A DNA stretch of 41,372 nt from an uncultured Butyrivibrio sp. (lineage in GTDB: Bacteria > Bacillota > Clostridia > Lachnospirales > Lachnospiraceae): assembly GCA_947167765.1 (NCBI GenBank), contig CAMVJI010000007.1:1-41372 (forward strand), read 5' to 3'. The notes beneath the pieces were generated by a model that ran no database searches, was not told the origin of the DNA, and saw only the letters and a list, made by a program, of their open reading frames with translations. The translations under genes and the position numbers were made by a program. This document shows, one piece after another, positions 23,619 to 32,418 of this stretch (position 1 is the stretch's first letter; every line of letters starts with the position of its first letter).

Positions 23619-26600
23619 ATGATTTCAAAGGATTTTACACTTGGAATTGACATAGGTTCTACAACTGTTAAGATTGCGCTTTTAGATAAGGATAGAAATA
23701 TTGTCTTTTCTGATTATAAAAGACATTTTGCTAATATTCAGGAGACTTTGTCTGAGCTGTTAAATGAGGCAAAGGAAAAATGCGGAAACATCACTCTTCA
23801 TCCAGTCATCACTGGTTCTGGCGGACTTACCCTGGCAAGTCACCTGGGAGTTCCATTTGAACAGGAAGTTGTTGCTGTATCCACTTCTCTAAAGGCACTT
23901 GCACCTAAGACTGACGTTGCTATTGAGCTTGGTGGCGAAGATGCCAAGATCATCTATTTCGAAGATGGTAACGTTGAACAGAGAATGAATGGTATCTGTG
24001 CAGGTGGTACAGGTTCTTTTATCGATCAGATGGCTTCACTGCTGCAGACAGACGCCACTGGTCTTAACGAGTATGCCAAAAACTACAATTCTCTTTATAC
24101 AATTGCTGCCAGATGCGGTGTATTTGCCAAGTCGGATATTCAACCTCTTATCAACGAAGGTGCTACAAAGGAAGACCTTTCAGCTTCAATATTCCAGGCC
24201 GTTGTAAATCAGACAATTTCTGGTCTTGCCTGCGGTAAGCCAATAAGGGGTCACGTAGCATTTCTTGGCGGACCACTTCACTTTTTAGACCAGCTTAAGG
24301 CTTCATTTGTAAGAACTCTTAATCTTGATGCTGAGCACACAATTGAGCTTGATAACTCTCATCTTTTTGCTGCCATTGGTTCTGCAATGAATGCCAAAGA
24401 AGAGGTTTTCTATACAATGGATGAAATGACTGGAAAGCTCTCTTCCAAGATTGTGATGGAAGCAGAAGTTTCTCGTCTTGATCCTCTATTTAAAAATGAA
24501 GAAGAATATAAAGCTTTCAAGGCAAGACAGGACAACTACAGAGTAAAAACAAGAAAGCTTGACGATTATAAAGGAAATGCATTCCTTGGTATCGATGCTG
24601 GTTCAACAACTACCAAATGTGCGCTTATCAGTGAAGATGGTGATCTTCTTTACTCATTCTATTCAAGCAATAATGGTAGCCCACTTAAAACAGCTATCTC
24701 TTCTATCCAGGAGATTTACAAGCTTATGCCAGAAGGTGTAAGGATTGCAAGAAGCTGCTCAACTGGATATGGTGAGGCTCTTCTTAAGTCAGCTCTTTTA
24801 CTTGACGATGGCGAGGTAGAAACTATCGCCCACTACAATGCTGCTGCATTTTTTGACCCTAAGGTTGACTGCATCCTTGATATAGGTGGTCAGGATATGA
24901 AGTGTATCCATATTAAGAACAATTCTGTTGACTCTGTTCAGCTTAACGAGGCTTGTTCTTCTGGTTGTGGTTCATTTATCGAGACATTTGCAAAATCTCT
25001 TGACTATTCAGTTCAGGACTTTGCCAAGGTAGCTCTTTATGCTAAATCCCCAGTAGATCTTGGTACAAGATGTACTGTATTCATGAATTCAAGAGTTAAG
25101 CAGGCTCAGAAGGAAGGCGCTGATGTCGCTGATATTTCATCCGGACTTGCATATTCAGTTATCAAAAATGCTCTGTTTAAGGTTATCAAGGTTTCTGACG
25201 CTAAGGATCTTGGTCAGAACATAGTTGTTCAGGGTGGAACTTTCTATAATGATGCTGTTCTTCGTGCCTTTGAGATCATTTCAGGCGCTGAAGCTATAAG
25301 GCCTGACATTGCAGGTATCATGGGCGCTTTTGGTGCTGCTTTGATCGCCAGAGATCGCTTTAATGAGGTTAACGATTACAAGACCACTATGCTTTCCATT
25401 GATCAGATAAATGCGCTTAAGTACTCAACCAGCATGACAACCTGTCAGGGATGTACAAACCACTGCCGACTTACCATCAATAAATTCACAGGTGGTCGTC
25501 AGCACATTTCAGGAAACAGATGCGAGCGCGGAATTGGAAAGGTCAAGAATGCGGAAGGCATTCCAAATCTGTTTGATTATAAATATAAAAGAATATTTGG
25601 CTATGAGCCACTTGATGATGACAAGGCTACAAGAGGAACTGTTGGTATACCGAGGGTTCTTAACTTCTATGAAAACTACCCATTCTGGTTTACCTTCTTT
25701 ACAAACCTTGGATTTAAGGTAGTTCTCTCACCAAGGTCCACTCATCAGATATATGAGATGGGAATTGAATCAATTCCCAGTGAATCTGAGTGCTACCCTG
25801 CCAAAATCTCACATGGTCATGTGGAGTGGCTTATTGGTCAGAAGGTTGATTTTATCTTCTACCCTGGACTTTTCTATGAGAGACAGGAAGTTGATGGGGC
25901 AACCAACCATTACAACTGCCCTATTGTCACATCATATTCTGAGAATATCAAGAACAATGTAGAAGCCATTACTGAGGGCAAAATGAAGCTCAGAAATCCA
26001 TTCATGGCCTTCACAAACCTTGAAACAGCAACCGATGCTCTTGTAAAAGAGTTCTCAGAAATCCCTGCTGAAGAAGTGATAAAGGCTGCTAAGGATGGCT
26101 GGGACGAGATGGCAAAAGCCAGAAAAGATATTCAGCAAAAGGGTGAAGAGACACTTAAATGGATGGAAGAAAATGGCAGACACGGTATTGTCCTTGCTGG
26201 TCGTCCTTATCACGTAGATCCTGAGATCAATCATGGAATTCCTGATATGATCTGCTCTTATGGTGTTGCAGTTCTTACAGAAGACAGTATCTCACACCTT
26301 GGAACTCCTGAAAGACCTCTTATAGTTTCAGACCAGTGGATGTATCACTCAAGGCTTTATGCTGCAGCCAGCTTTGTTCGCACAAGGGAAGATCTTGATC
26401 TTATCCAGCTAAACTCCTTTGGTTGTGGTCTTGATGCTGTTACAACTGATCAGGTTAATGATATCCTGTCAGGTTCTGATAAGATATACACCTGCCTTAA
26501 GATAGACGAAGTAAACTCTCTTGGAAGTGCAAGGATAAGAGTTCGTTCTCTTCTTGCTGCTATAAGAGTACGCAAACAGAAGGCTCAGAAGCGCACTATC

Positions 26601-27881
26601 AGGTCAACAGCCAATAACAGAGTTCTGTTTACTGAAGATATGCGCAAAAACTACACAATTTTGTGCCCACAGATGTCTCCTATCCATTTTGATATCTTAG
26701 AGCCAGCATTTGCGGCCTGTGGATACAACTTTGTTGTAATGCAAAACGACAACAGACACGCCATTGACATGGGACTTAAATATGTTAACAACGATGCGTG
26801 CTATCCTTCTCTTTGGGTTGTAGGTCAGATCATGGATGAGCTGCACTCTGGTAAGTATGACCTTAACAGGACCGCTGTTATCATGTCTCAGACTGGTGGC
26901 GGCTGCAGAGCTACCAACTATGTTGGATTTATCAGACGAGCTCTAAAAAAAGCCGGAATGGAACAGATACCTGTTGTTTCCTTAAACCTTTCAAAGCTTG
27001 AGGCTAATCCAGGCTTTCACATTAACTTTGAGATGCTTCAAAGAGCAGCCTATGGTGCTATTTTAGGCGATGTATTCATGAGATGTGTCTATAGAATGCG
27101 TCCTTATGAAAAGAAAGAAGGCTCTGTTGATGAATGTCATCAGAAATGGCTCATTGAAGCAAAGAAGTTTGTTACAGCCAAGCATATGAGCTTTACTCGT
27201 TTCCAGAAGCTCTGCAGAGACATCATTGAGGACTTTGACAAAATCGAACTTACTGATGAAGTTAAGCCAAGAGTAGGTGTTGTAGGTGAGATCCTTGTTA
27301 AGTTTGCTCCTGCAGCAAACAATCACCTGGTTGAGCTTCTTGAAGCTGAGGGCGCTGAGGCTGTTGTTCCTGATCTTATCGATTTCATGCTCTACTGCTT
27401 CTATAATCAGATCTACAAGGCAAAAGAGTTTGGAACTTCCAAGAAAGCTGCTGCTTTAATGCGCGCAGCAATCTGGGGAATTGAAAAACTAAGAGGCGGA
27501 GCTAGCAGGGCATTTGAAAAGAGTGTTCACTTTGATCCGCCTACAAGCATCTATGAGCTTGTAAAATATGCTGAGCCTATTGTATCAATCGGTAATCAGA
27601 CAGGTGAAGGCTGGTTCTTGACCGGTGAAATGGTTGAACTCATCAAAGAAGGTGCTACAAATATCGTTTGTACACAGCCTTTTGGATGCCTTCCAAACCA
27701 CGTTGTGGGTAAAGGCGTTATCAAGCAGATGAGACACTTGTATCCTGGTTGCAACATCGTAGCTATCGACTACGATCCAGGTGCTTCTGAAGTTAACCAG
27801 CTTAACAGAATAAAGCTTATGCTCTCTACTGCTCAGAAAAAAGTTGATTCAGATAGCAAAAAGCCACAGAAATTGGCATAA
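23619..27881 (+). CDS. Giant acyl-CoA dehydratase activase with two ATPase modules and a dehydratase-like half
   Basis: About 1,420 residues. Two HgdC/BadF-type ATPase modules begin with LGIDIGSTTVKIALLD (near 8) and FLGIDAGSTTTKCALIS (near 320). Each keeps both cysteines that in HgdC hold a [4Fe-4S] cluster between subunits: GICAGGTGSF and ARCGVFAKSD in the first, EACSSGCGSF and TRCTVFMNSR in the second. A Cys cluster near 607-632 (TCQGCTNHC, NRCERG) and a DUF2229-like region follow. The last 550 residues resemble 2-hydroxyacyl-CoA dehydratase subunits (NNDACYPSLWVVGQIMDEL, TGGGCRATNYVGF). ATP-driven low-potential electron transfer is known for HgdC; the substrate here is unknown. The start has AGAGG upstream and lies after the promoter; an earlier in-frame ATG at 23535 does not. 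Confidence 0.9.
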   Translation: MISKDFTLGIDIGSTTVKIALLDKDRNIVFSDYKRHFANIQETLSELLNEAKEKCGNITLHPVITGSGGLTLASHLGVPFEQEVVAVSTSLKALAPKTDVAIELGGEDAKIIYFEDGNVEQRMNGICAGGTGSFIDQMASLLQTDATGLNEYAKNYNSLYTIAARCGVFAKSDIQPLINEGATKEDLSASIFQAVVNQTISGLACGKPIRGHVAFLGGPLHFLDQLKASFVRTLNLDAEHTIELDNSHLFAAIGSAMNAKEEVFYTMDEMTGKLSSKIVMEAEVSRLDPLFKNEEEYKAFKARQDNYRVKTRKLDDYKGNAFLGIDAGSTTTKCALISEDGDLLYSFYSSNNGSPLKTAISSIQEIYKLMPEGVRIARSCSTGYGEALLKSALLLDDGEVETIAHYNAAAFFDPKVDCILDIGGQDMKCIHIKNNSVDSVQLNEACSSGCGSFIETFAKSLDYSVQDFAKVALYAKSPVDLGTRCTVFMNSRVKQAQKEGADVADISSGLAYSVIKNALFKVIKVSDAKDLGQNIVVQGGTFYNDAVLRAFEIISGAEAIRPDIAGIMGAFGAALIARDRFNEVNDYKTTMLSIDQINALKYSTSMTTCQGCTNHCRLTINKFTGGRQHISGNRCERGIGKVKNAEGIPNLFDYKYKRIFGYEPLDDDKATRGTVGIPRVLNFYENYPFWFTFFTNLGFKVVLSPRSTHQIYEMGIESIPSESECYPAKISHGHVEWLIGQKVDFIFYPGLFYERQEVDGATNHYNCPIVTSYSENIKNNVEAITEGKMKLRNPFMAFTNLETATDALVKEFSEIPAEEVIKAAKDGWDEMAKARKDIQQKGEETLKWMEENGRHGIVLAGRPYHVDPEINHGIPDMICSYGVAVLTEDSISHLGTPERPLIVSDQWMYHSRLYAAASFVRTREDLDLIQLNSFGCGLDAVTTDQVNDILSGSDKIYTCLKIDEVNSLGSARIRVRSLLAAIRVRKQKAQKRTIRSTANNRVLFTEDMRKNYTILCPQMSPIHFDILEPAFAACGYNFVVMQNDNRHAIDMGLKYVNNDACYPSLWVVGQIMDELHSGKYDLNRTAVIMSQTGGGCRATNYVGFIRRALKKAGMEQIPVVSLNLSKLEANPGFHINFEMLQRAAYGAILGDVFMRCVYRMRPYEKKEGSVDECHQKWLIEAKKFVTAKHMSFTRFQKLCRDIIEDFDKIELTDEVKPRVGVVGEILVKFAPAANNHLVELLEAEGAEAVVPDLIDFMLYCFYNQIYKAKEFGTSKKAAALMRAAIWGIEKLRGGASRAFEKSVHFDPPTSIYELVKYAEPIVSIGNQTGEGWFLTGEMVELIKEGATNIVCTQPFGCLPNHVVGKGVIKQMRHLYPGCNIVAIDYDPGASEVNQLNRIKLMLSTAQKKVDSDSKKPQKLA

Positions 27882-27955
27882 ATAAGACACGGGGACGGTT
27901 CTTTTGTCTCCCCTGCACTTTGGGGAGACAAAAGAACCGTCCCCGTGTCTTATTT
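27880..27955. repeat. Perfect 76-bp inverted repeat, REPIN/MITE-like, between convergent genes
   Basis: Two exactly complementary 34-base arms (27880-27913 and 27922-27955) flank an 8-base loop, TGCACTTT. The arms contain GACACGGGGACGGTTC, far more GC-rich than the surroundings, and both end in AAATAAG. The left arm starts inside the TAA stop of the activase gene, and the right arm ends 4 bp from the stop of the next gene. G/C-rich palindromes of this look are often spread by REP-associated tyrosine transposases; that link is from memory and inference, as no transposase is in the window. It would also act as a bidirectional terminator. Confidence 0.85.
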
Positions 27956-27959
27956 ATAA

Positions 27960-28442
27960 TTATTTAAGTTTTGATTTAAGTCTGTCAATTGCATCCTCAT
28001 GTCTCTGGATCGCATAGGTTGCAGATTTGATCTTAAGTTCAGTAGCCATCTTCTTTTGATGGATCTCGTTGCACTTGTTGTAATAATCAAGAATAGCATC
28101 ATCGTCAACTTCAAGGTACTTTTCTGCGATACAACCAGGAAGCACAAACTTCTTAACTACATCTGAGAATTTAACCTCGATGTATTTACCATCCTGCGAC
28201 GTGACAACACCTTCTCCATATTTCTTATGGGTAACCTTCATCTTTAGAGCAGATTTATCCCCAAGAGCCTCTTCTTCCTTCAAAAGAGCTGCCAGTTCCT
28301 CGCCTAACTCTTTCTGTGAAGCTTCAAGTTCTTCGATCTGTTTTGAGTTTTCCTCAAGCATCTCTTTAGTCTTTTTTGTGGGTTTTTTCTTAAGCTCCTC
28401 AGTTTTTACAGCAGCTTCATCGTTTTCAATGTTAAGAGGCAT
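27960..28442 (-). CDS. Coiled-coil protein with a UvrD/PcrA-tail-like Tudor domain
   Basis: 160 residues without signal peptide or membrane segment. Residues 15-62 are Lys/Glu-rich and coiled-coil-like (EELEASQKELGEELAALLKE). Residues 68-110 contain VTHKKYGEGVVTSQDGKYIE and VKFSDVVKKFVLPGC, the pattern of the small Tudor/KOW-like fold found at the C-terminus of UvrD/PcrA helicases, which contacts RNA polymerase there. A second helical stretch ends the protein. I chose the ATG at 28442, with AAGGAG about 9 bases upstream; a TTG two codons earlier is too close to it. A role with RNA polymerase or nucleic acid is speculative. Confidence 0.78.
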   Translation of the reverse strand: MPLNIENDEAAVKTEELKKKPTKKTKEMLEENSKQIEELEASQKELGEELAALLKEEEALGDKSALKMKVTHKKYGEGVVTSQDGKYIEVKFSDVVKKFVLPGCIAEKYLEVDDDAILDYYNKCNEIHQKKMATELKIKSATYAIQRHEDAIDRLKSKLK

Positions 28443-28506
28443 AAGCAATTCTCCTTTTTTAAAGTTAACGACTTAACATATATATTTTAACTTATTAAAA
28501 AGAAAA

Positions 28507-29343
28507 TTACAACTCAGTGCATTTGCCGCCCTTAAGCTCAATTATTTTTTTATCAACTTCAAGCCATACACTTTCAGCACTGGGATTATAGGCAAAATCC
28601 CCATTAACAGAGACTTGTACAGCCTGAGCCCTGTCAAGGTAATCAACTATTTCAATATTAGTTGCATACCAGATATCCGACTTATTCTCAATTTTTTTAG
28701 AAAACTTTTCGATTATGTTAAAGTTTTTATCTCTTTCAAACTCATAGCTGTGTCCCCAGACATAGAGCATGTACAAATACTGTCTTTTGTGGACTTTTAT
28801 GAAATCCTTGTAAAGGTCTTCAAATGAGGAATCGCCATGATGACATGTTGGATTCCACATAAGAAAATCCGTTGGCATATCATAGCTGTGAGTTGAAACT
28901 ACTGTCCTTGCATGTCTGATCCCGCAGGCTTTAAGAGCAGCTTTTACATCTTCGCTGCAGGAGCCATTAGGATAAGCAAATCCTCTTACAGTGTATCCCA
29001 TGATTTCTTCAAGGCTGCGTCTGTCTTCGATTATCTGCCTTACCATCTGCTCTTTGGGGCATCTTGCAATTGTTGGATGCAAAACGCTGTGGCAGGCTAT
29101 TTCATGGCCTTTATACAGCTTTCTGTATTCAGACATTGGAATTCGCTCATCATAATCATTTTTAAACTTATTTTTCTCAAGGCCCGAATTTACGTTAAAT
29201 GTTCCTTTTAAGCCATGTTCATTAAAAAGAGCTACAAGCTTTCTATCTGGGATTTTACCATCATCATAGCTAAGGGTAAGTACCTTATGTTTGCCCTCAG
29301 GAAAAGCTGTGTAAATATTTCGAAGTTTACGTGCTTTAGACAT
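28507..29343 (-). CDS. Polysaccharide deacetylase-family (NodB-like, CE4) protein without signal peptide
   Basis: Members remove acetyl groups from N-acetylated sugars using a metal-bound Asp/His/His site. Here the motifs are LTLSYDDG (Asp27, Asp28), CHSVLHPTI (His85, His89) and RGFAYPNGS, so metal ligands seem intact, with Ser in place of the usual Phe or Thr in the first motif. The 278 residues start with MSKARKLRNIYTAFPEGKHK and show no signal peptide or membrane anchor, so the protein is probably cytoplasmic, unlike peptidoglycan deacetylases. The substrate is unknown. It lies 18 bp after metA. Confidence 0.85.
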   Translation of the reverse strand: MSKARKLRNIYTAFPEGKHKVLTLSYDDGKIPDRKLVALFNEHGLKGTFNVNSGLEKNKFKNDYDERIPMSEYRKLYKGHEIACHSVLHPTIARCPKEQMVRQIIEDRRSLEEIMGYTVRGFAYPNGSCSEDVKAALKACGIRHARTVVSTHSYDMPTDFLMWNPTCHHGDSSFEDLYKDFIKVHKRQYLYMLYVWGHSYEFERDKNFNIIEKFSKKIENKSDIWYATNIEIVDYLDRAQAVQVSVNGDFAYNPSAESVWLEVDKKIIELKGGKCTEL

Positions 29344-29361
29344 TAAAAATTTCTTCCTTTC

Positions 29362-30354
29362 TCAGATTCCTGCTCCTTCAATAAATCCAATCTCTCCCAA
29401 AGTAAGCTTGCTGTGGGCCTGTTTTCTCTTTTCCTCATCAAGGATCTGACCCCACTTATAAGGTGTGTTCTGATATACGTAGTAGTTAAGCCAGTTTGAG
29501 TAAAGATTATTTGCATGTCCTCTCCAAACAAGGTCAGGTTTGTTGTTTGGATCATTGTCAGGGTAATAATTTATTGGCATATCAATTGTAAGCCCCTTTG
29601 ACAGATCTCTTTTATATTCGGAATCAAGAGTGAGTCTATCATACTCAGCATGTCCCATGGCAAAGATCTGACTTCCAGATTTGTTCATGCAAAGAAAGAC
29701 GCCAGCTATCTCAGATTCTGCAAGAACTACCAGGTCTTCACAGGCATGAATTTCATCAGCCGGAGTCTCTGTATGTCTTGAATGAGGCATCAAAAATACA
29801 TCGTCAAATCCCCTTACAAGCGGAACCTTTCTGTTGAGGACCCTGTGCTGATAGATACCGAACCTCTTTGCTGAAAGCTGTTTTTTGTCTATACCGTAGT
29901 GATAATAAATACCTGCCTGTGCTCCCCAGCAAATATGAAATGTAGAAGTTACGTTTACTTTAGACCATTCGAAAACTCTGCAAAGTTCATCCCAATAGTC
30001 AACTTCTTCAAAGGCCATCTGCTCAACAGGAGCTCCTGTGATTATAAGTCCATCGTAGGTGTTTTCCTTAAGCTCATCAAAAGTGTTATAAAACCTGTTC
30101 AGATGGTTTGGAGATGTATTTGATGAATGATGTGAACTCATCTGCATAAAGGAAACATCTATCTGAAGAGGTGTATTTGACAGTGACCTAAGGAGCTGAA
30201 GCTCAGTATCCTCCTTAAGGGGCATCAAATTCAGGATACAGATCTGAAGGGATCTGATATCCTGATGCATAGCCCTGTTTTCATCAACTACAAATATATT
30301 TTCTTTTTCCAGTATATCCCTGACTGGCAGGTCGTTCTGTACTTTGATAGGCAT
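29362..30354 (-). CDS. metA: Homoserine O-acetyltransferase (MetA family)
   Basis: Acylates homoserine to open methionine synthesis. Catalytic Cys142 lies in FHICWGAQAG, and His235 and Glu237 in MGHAEYDR match the MetA triad. Residue 111 is Glu in GAPVEQMAFEEVDYW; in this family Glu at 111 goes with acetyl-CoA, as in Bacillus cereus, and Gly with succinyl-CoA, as in E. coli. The product is therefore predicted to be O-acetylhomoserine. The 330 residues run slightly past E. coli MetA. No SAM riboswitch is evident, as only 24 bp separate it from ligA. Confidence 0.94.
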   Translation of the reverse strand: MPIKVQNDLPVRDILEKENIFVVDENRAMHQDIRSLQICILNLMPLKEDTELQLLRSLSNTPLQIDVSFMQMSSHHSSNTSPNHLNRFYNTFDELKENTYDGLIITGAPVEQMAFEEVDYWDELCRVFEWSKVNVTSTFHICWGAQAGIYYHYGIDKKQLSAKRFGIYQHRVLNRKVPLVRGFDDVFLMPHSRHTETPADEIHACEDLVVLAESEIAGVFLCMNKSGSQIFAMGHAEYDRLTLDSEYKRDLSKGLTIDMPINYYPDNDPNNKPDLVWRGHANNLYSNWLNYYVYQNTPYKWGQILDEEKRKQAHSKLTLGEIGFIEGAGI

Positions 30355-30378
30355 CTTTAGTCTCTCCGCTTCTAGAAT

Positions 30379-32403
30379 TTATGAATTAAGCATATCAAGA
30401 AAAGTCTTTTCGTCAATAACTCTTATTCCAAGTTCATTAGCCTTTGTCAGCTTGCTTCCTGCAGCCTCTCCTGCAAGAACAAGGCTTGTCTTTTTTGAAA
30501 CGCTTCCTGAAGCCTTAGCGCCATTTTTAACAATAAGCTCTTCAGCTTCTTTTCTGCCAAGAGTTGGAAGTGTTCCAGTTACAACAATAGTCATACCCGC
30601 AAGCTTATCAGAAGCCCCTTCATCCTTAACAGCTGTCATGTTAAGACCAAGCTCCTGCATCCTGGCAAGTATCGAAAGAGTCTTTTCATCATGAAAAAAC
30701 TCGTAGAGGTCATCAGCTGTTGTCTCTCCAATATCTGGAATCTGCAAAAATCCGTCTTTTGTAACTTTAGAAAGGTCCATAAGGTTGTCAAAATGCTTCA
30801 TGATCTCACGAGCTGTGGACTTACCAACATTTCTTATGGCAAGGCCCGTAAGTAGCCTTACAGGATCATTTTCTTTTGATCTTTCAATTTCCAAAAGAAG
30901 CTTATCGGTGTTCTTTTCTTTTCCGATAATCCCTTTAGCTATTAGCTCATCTCGGTGTTCTTTCAGATGATAAATATCTACATAGCTGTGAAGGTAACCT
31001 TCACCTACTAGTGCTTCTACAAGTGTATCACCAAGTCCCATGATATTCATTGCATCTCTTGAAGCAAAGTATGCAATTGTTCTTGTTATCTGGGCAGGAC
31101 AAGTTGGATTTACGCATCTTATATCTGCTGTATCTGCTTCCCTTACCAGGTGTCCTCCGCAAACCGGGCACTTATCAGGTGCTTTATAAATAACCGCAGG
31201 TTCTTTTACGCAGCCATTTAGCTTGGGAATAATCTCTCCGCTCTTAAAGAGCTTATAATGGCCGCCAATACCAATCTTCATGTCTGTGATATAGTCCTGG
31301 TTGTGGAGCGTTGCCCTTGATACGCTGGTGCCACAAAGCCTTGCAGGCTTTCCTGTTTCAGGATCGTGGAAGCTTCCTGTAAATGTAAGTTTTCCAGTTC
31401 TGCCTACATCAACGAGGATCTCGTCCATTTCAACTATGCGCTCCTCAGGAGGATACTTATATGCTATATGTCCACTTGAATACTTGCTTCCAGCAGGATA
31501 ATCGTCTCTCCACTCTACATTGTCAACCTTTACAACAGCGCCATCAAGATCAAACTCAAGGTTTTGCCTCATTTCTCCAATCTCTTCAATAGCTGATATC
31601 ACTTCGTCAGCGCTTACGCAAAGCCTGTGGAAGACTGTTTTTACGCCGCTTTTTTCAAGAAGATCCATGGATCTGCAGTGGGATCGGCGAAAATCTATAG
31701 GTCCATCCTGAACGTTAAACACAAACATCTTAAGTCCGCGATTTTTTGTTATCTCCGGGTCAAGCTGCCTTAATGTTCCAGCCGCAAGGTTTCTTGGGTT
31801 TGCAGCAAGCTTTTTTCCTTCCTTCTCCTGAAGGCTGTTATATGCTTCAAAAGAGTCATGGGACATATAAACTTCGCCCCTGAGCTCCAAATAGTCATAA
31901 GGAAGATCAATAACCTTTTGAACATCAGGAATAACAAGGGCATTTGCCGTAACATCCTCGCCAATAAGCCCATCTCCCCTTGTTTCTGCAAGGGATAGAT
32001 GTAGTTTTCCATCCTGGTCACTATGATTATATCTAAGGGTTAATGAAAGACCGTCGATTTTCTGTTCGACTGAGAATTTTGCATCTGGATGTTTTTCATG
32101 GACTCTGTTAACAAAAGCCCTGACATCATCGAAGTTGAAAACATCCTCTATAGAAAGCATGGGAACATTGTGGGTTATCTTTACCCCTGCTTCACGCTTT
32201 GCAGTTCCGCCAACAACCTGGCTTGGTGAATCCTTTGTCACAAGCTCCGGGTTATCTTTTTCAATGGCCTTAAGGCGCTGCATAAGCTGATCATACTCGT
32301 AATCAGAAATCTCTGGAGTATCCTGGTTATAATAAAGGTCCATATGGTGCCTTATTGTCTCAACCAGTTCTAAATACTCACTCTTTATTTCTTCTGATGC
32401 CAT
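30379..32403 (-). CDS. ligA: NAD-dependent DNA ligase LigA
   Basis: Seals nicks in DNA during replication and repair using NAD. Domain Ia (YYNQDTPEISDYEYDQLM) binds NMN. The adenylated lysine is Lys115 in VEQKIDGLSLTLRY. The OB domain, then a four-cysteine zinc finger (CPVCGGHLV and CVNPTCPAQ), helix-hairpin-helix repeats and a C-terminal BRCT domain (LAGMTIVVTGTLPTLGRKEA) follow in the normal order. The 674 residues are full length. It lies between an RluF-type synthase and metA. Confidence 0.97.
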   Translation of the reverse strand: MASEEIKSEYLELVETIRHHMDLYYNQDTPEISDYEYDQLMQRLKAIEKDNPELVTKDSPSQVVGGTAKREAGVKITHNVPMLSIEDVFNFDDVRAFVNRVHEKHPDAKFSVEQKIDGLSLTLRYNHSDQDGKLHLSLAETRGDGLIGEDVTANALVIPDVQKVIDLPYDYLELRGEVYMSHDSFEAYNSLQEKEGKKLAANPRNLAAGTLRQLDPEITKNRGLKMFVFNVQDGPIDFRRSHCRSMDLLEKSGVKTVFHRLCVSADEVISAIEEIGEMRQNLEFDLDGAVVKVDNVEWRDDYPAGSKYSSGHIAYKYPPEERIVEMDEILVDVGRTGKLTFTGSFHDPETGKPARLCGTSVSRATLHNQDYITDMKIGIGGHYKLFKSGEIIPKLNGCVKEPAVIYKAPDKCPVCGGHLVREADTADIRCVNPTCPAQITRTIAYFASRDAMNIMGLGDTLVEALVGEGYLHSYVDIYHLKEHRDELIAKGIIGKEKNTDKLLLEIERSKENDPVRLLTGLAIRNVGKSTAREIMKHFDNLMDLSKVTKDGFLQIPDIGETTADDLYEFFHDEKTLSILARMQELGLNMTAVKDEGASDKLAGMTIVVTGTLPTLGRKEAEELIVKNGAKASGSVSKKTSLVLAGEAAGSKLTKANELGIRVIDEKTFLDMLNS

Positions 32404-32418
32404 AAAAAAGCCTCCCCA

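Noticed and set aside
30355-30378. SAM riboswitch upstream of metA
   Set aside because: Only 24 bp separate metA from ligA, too short for any known SAM riboswitch.
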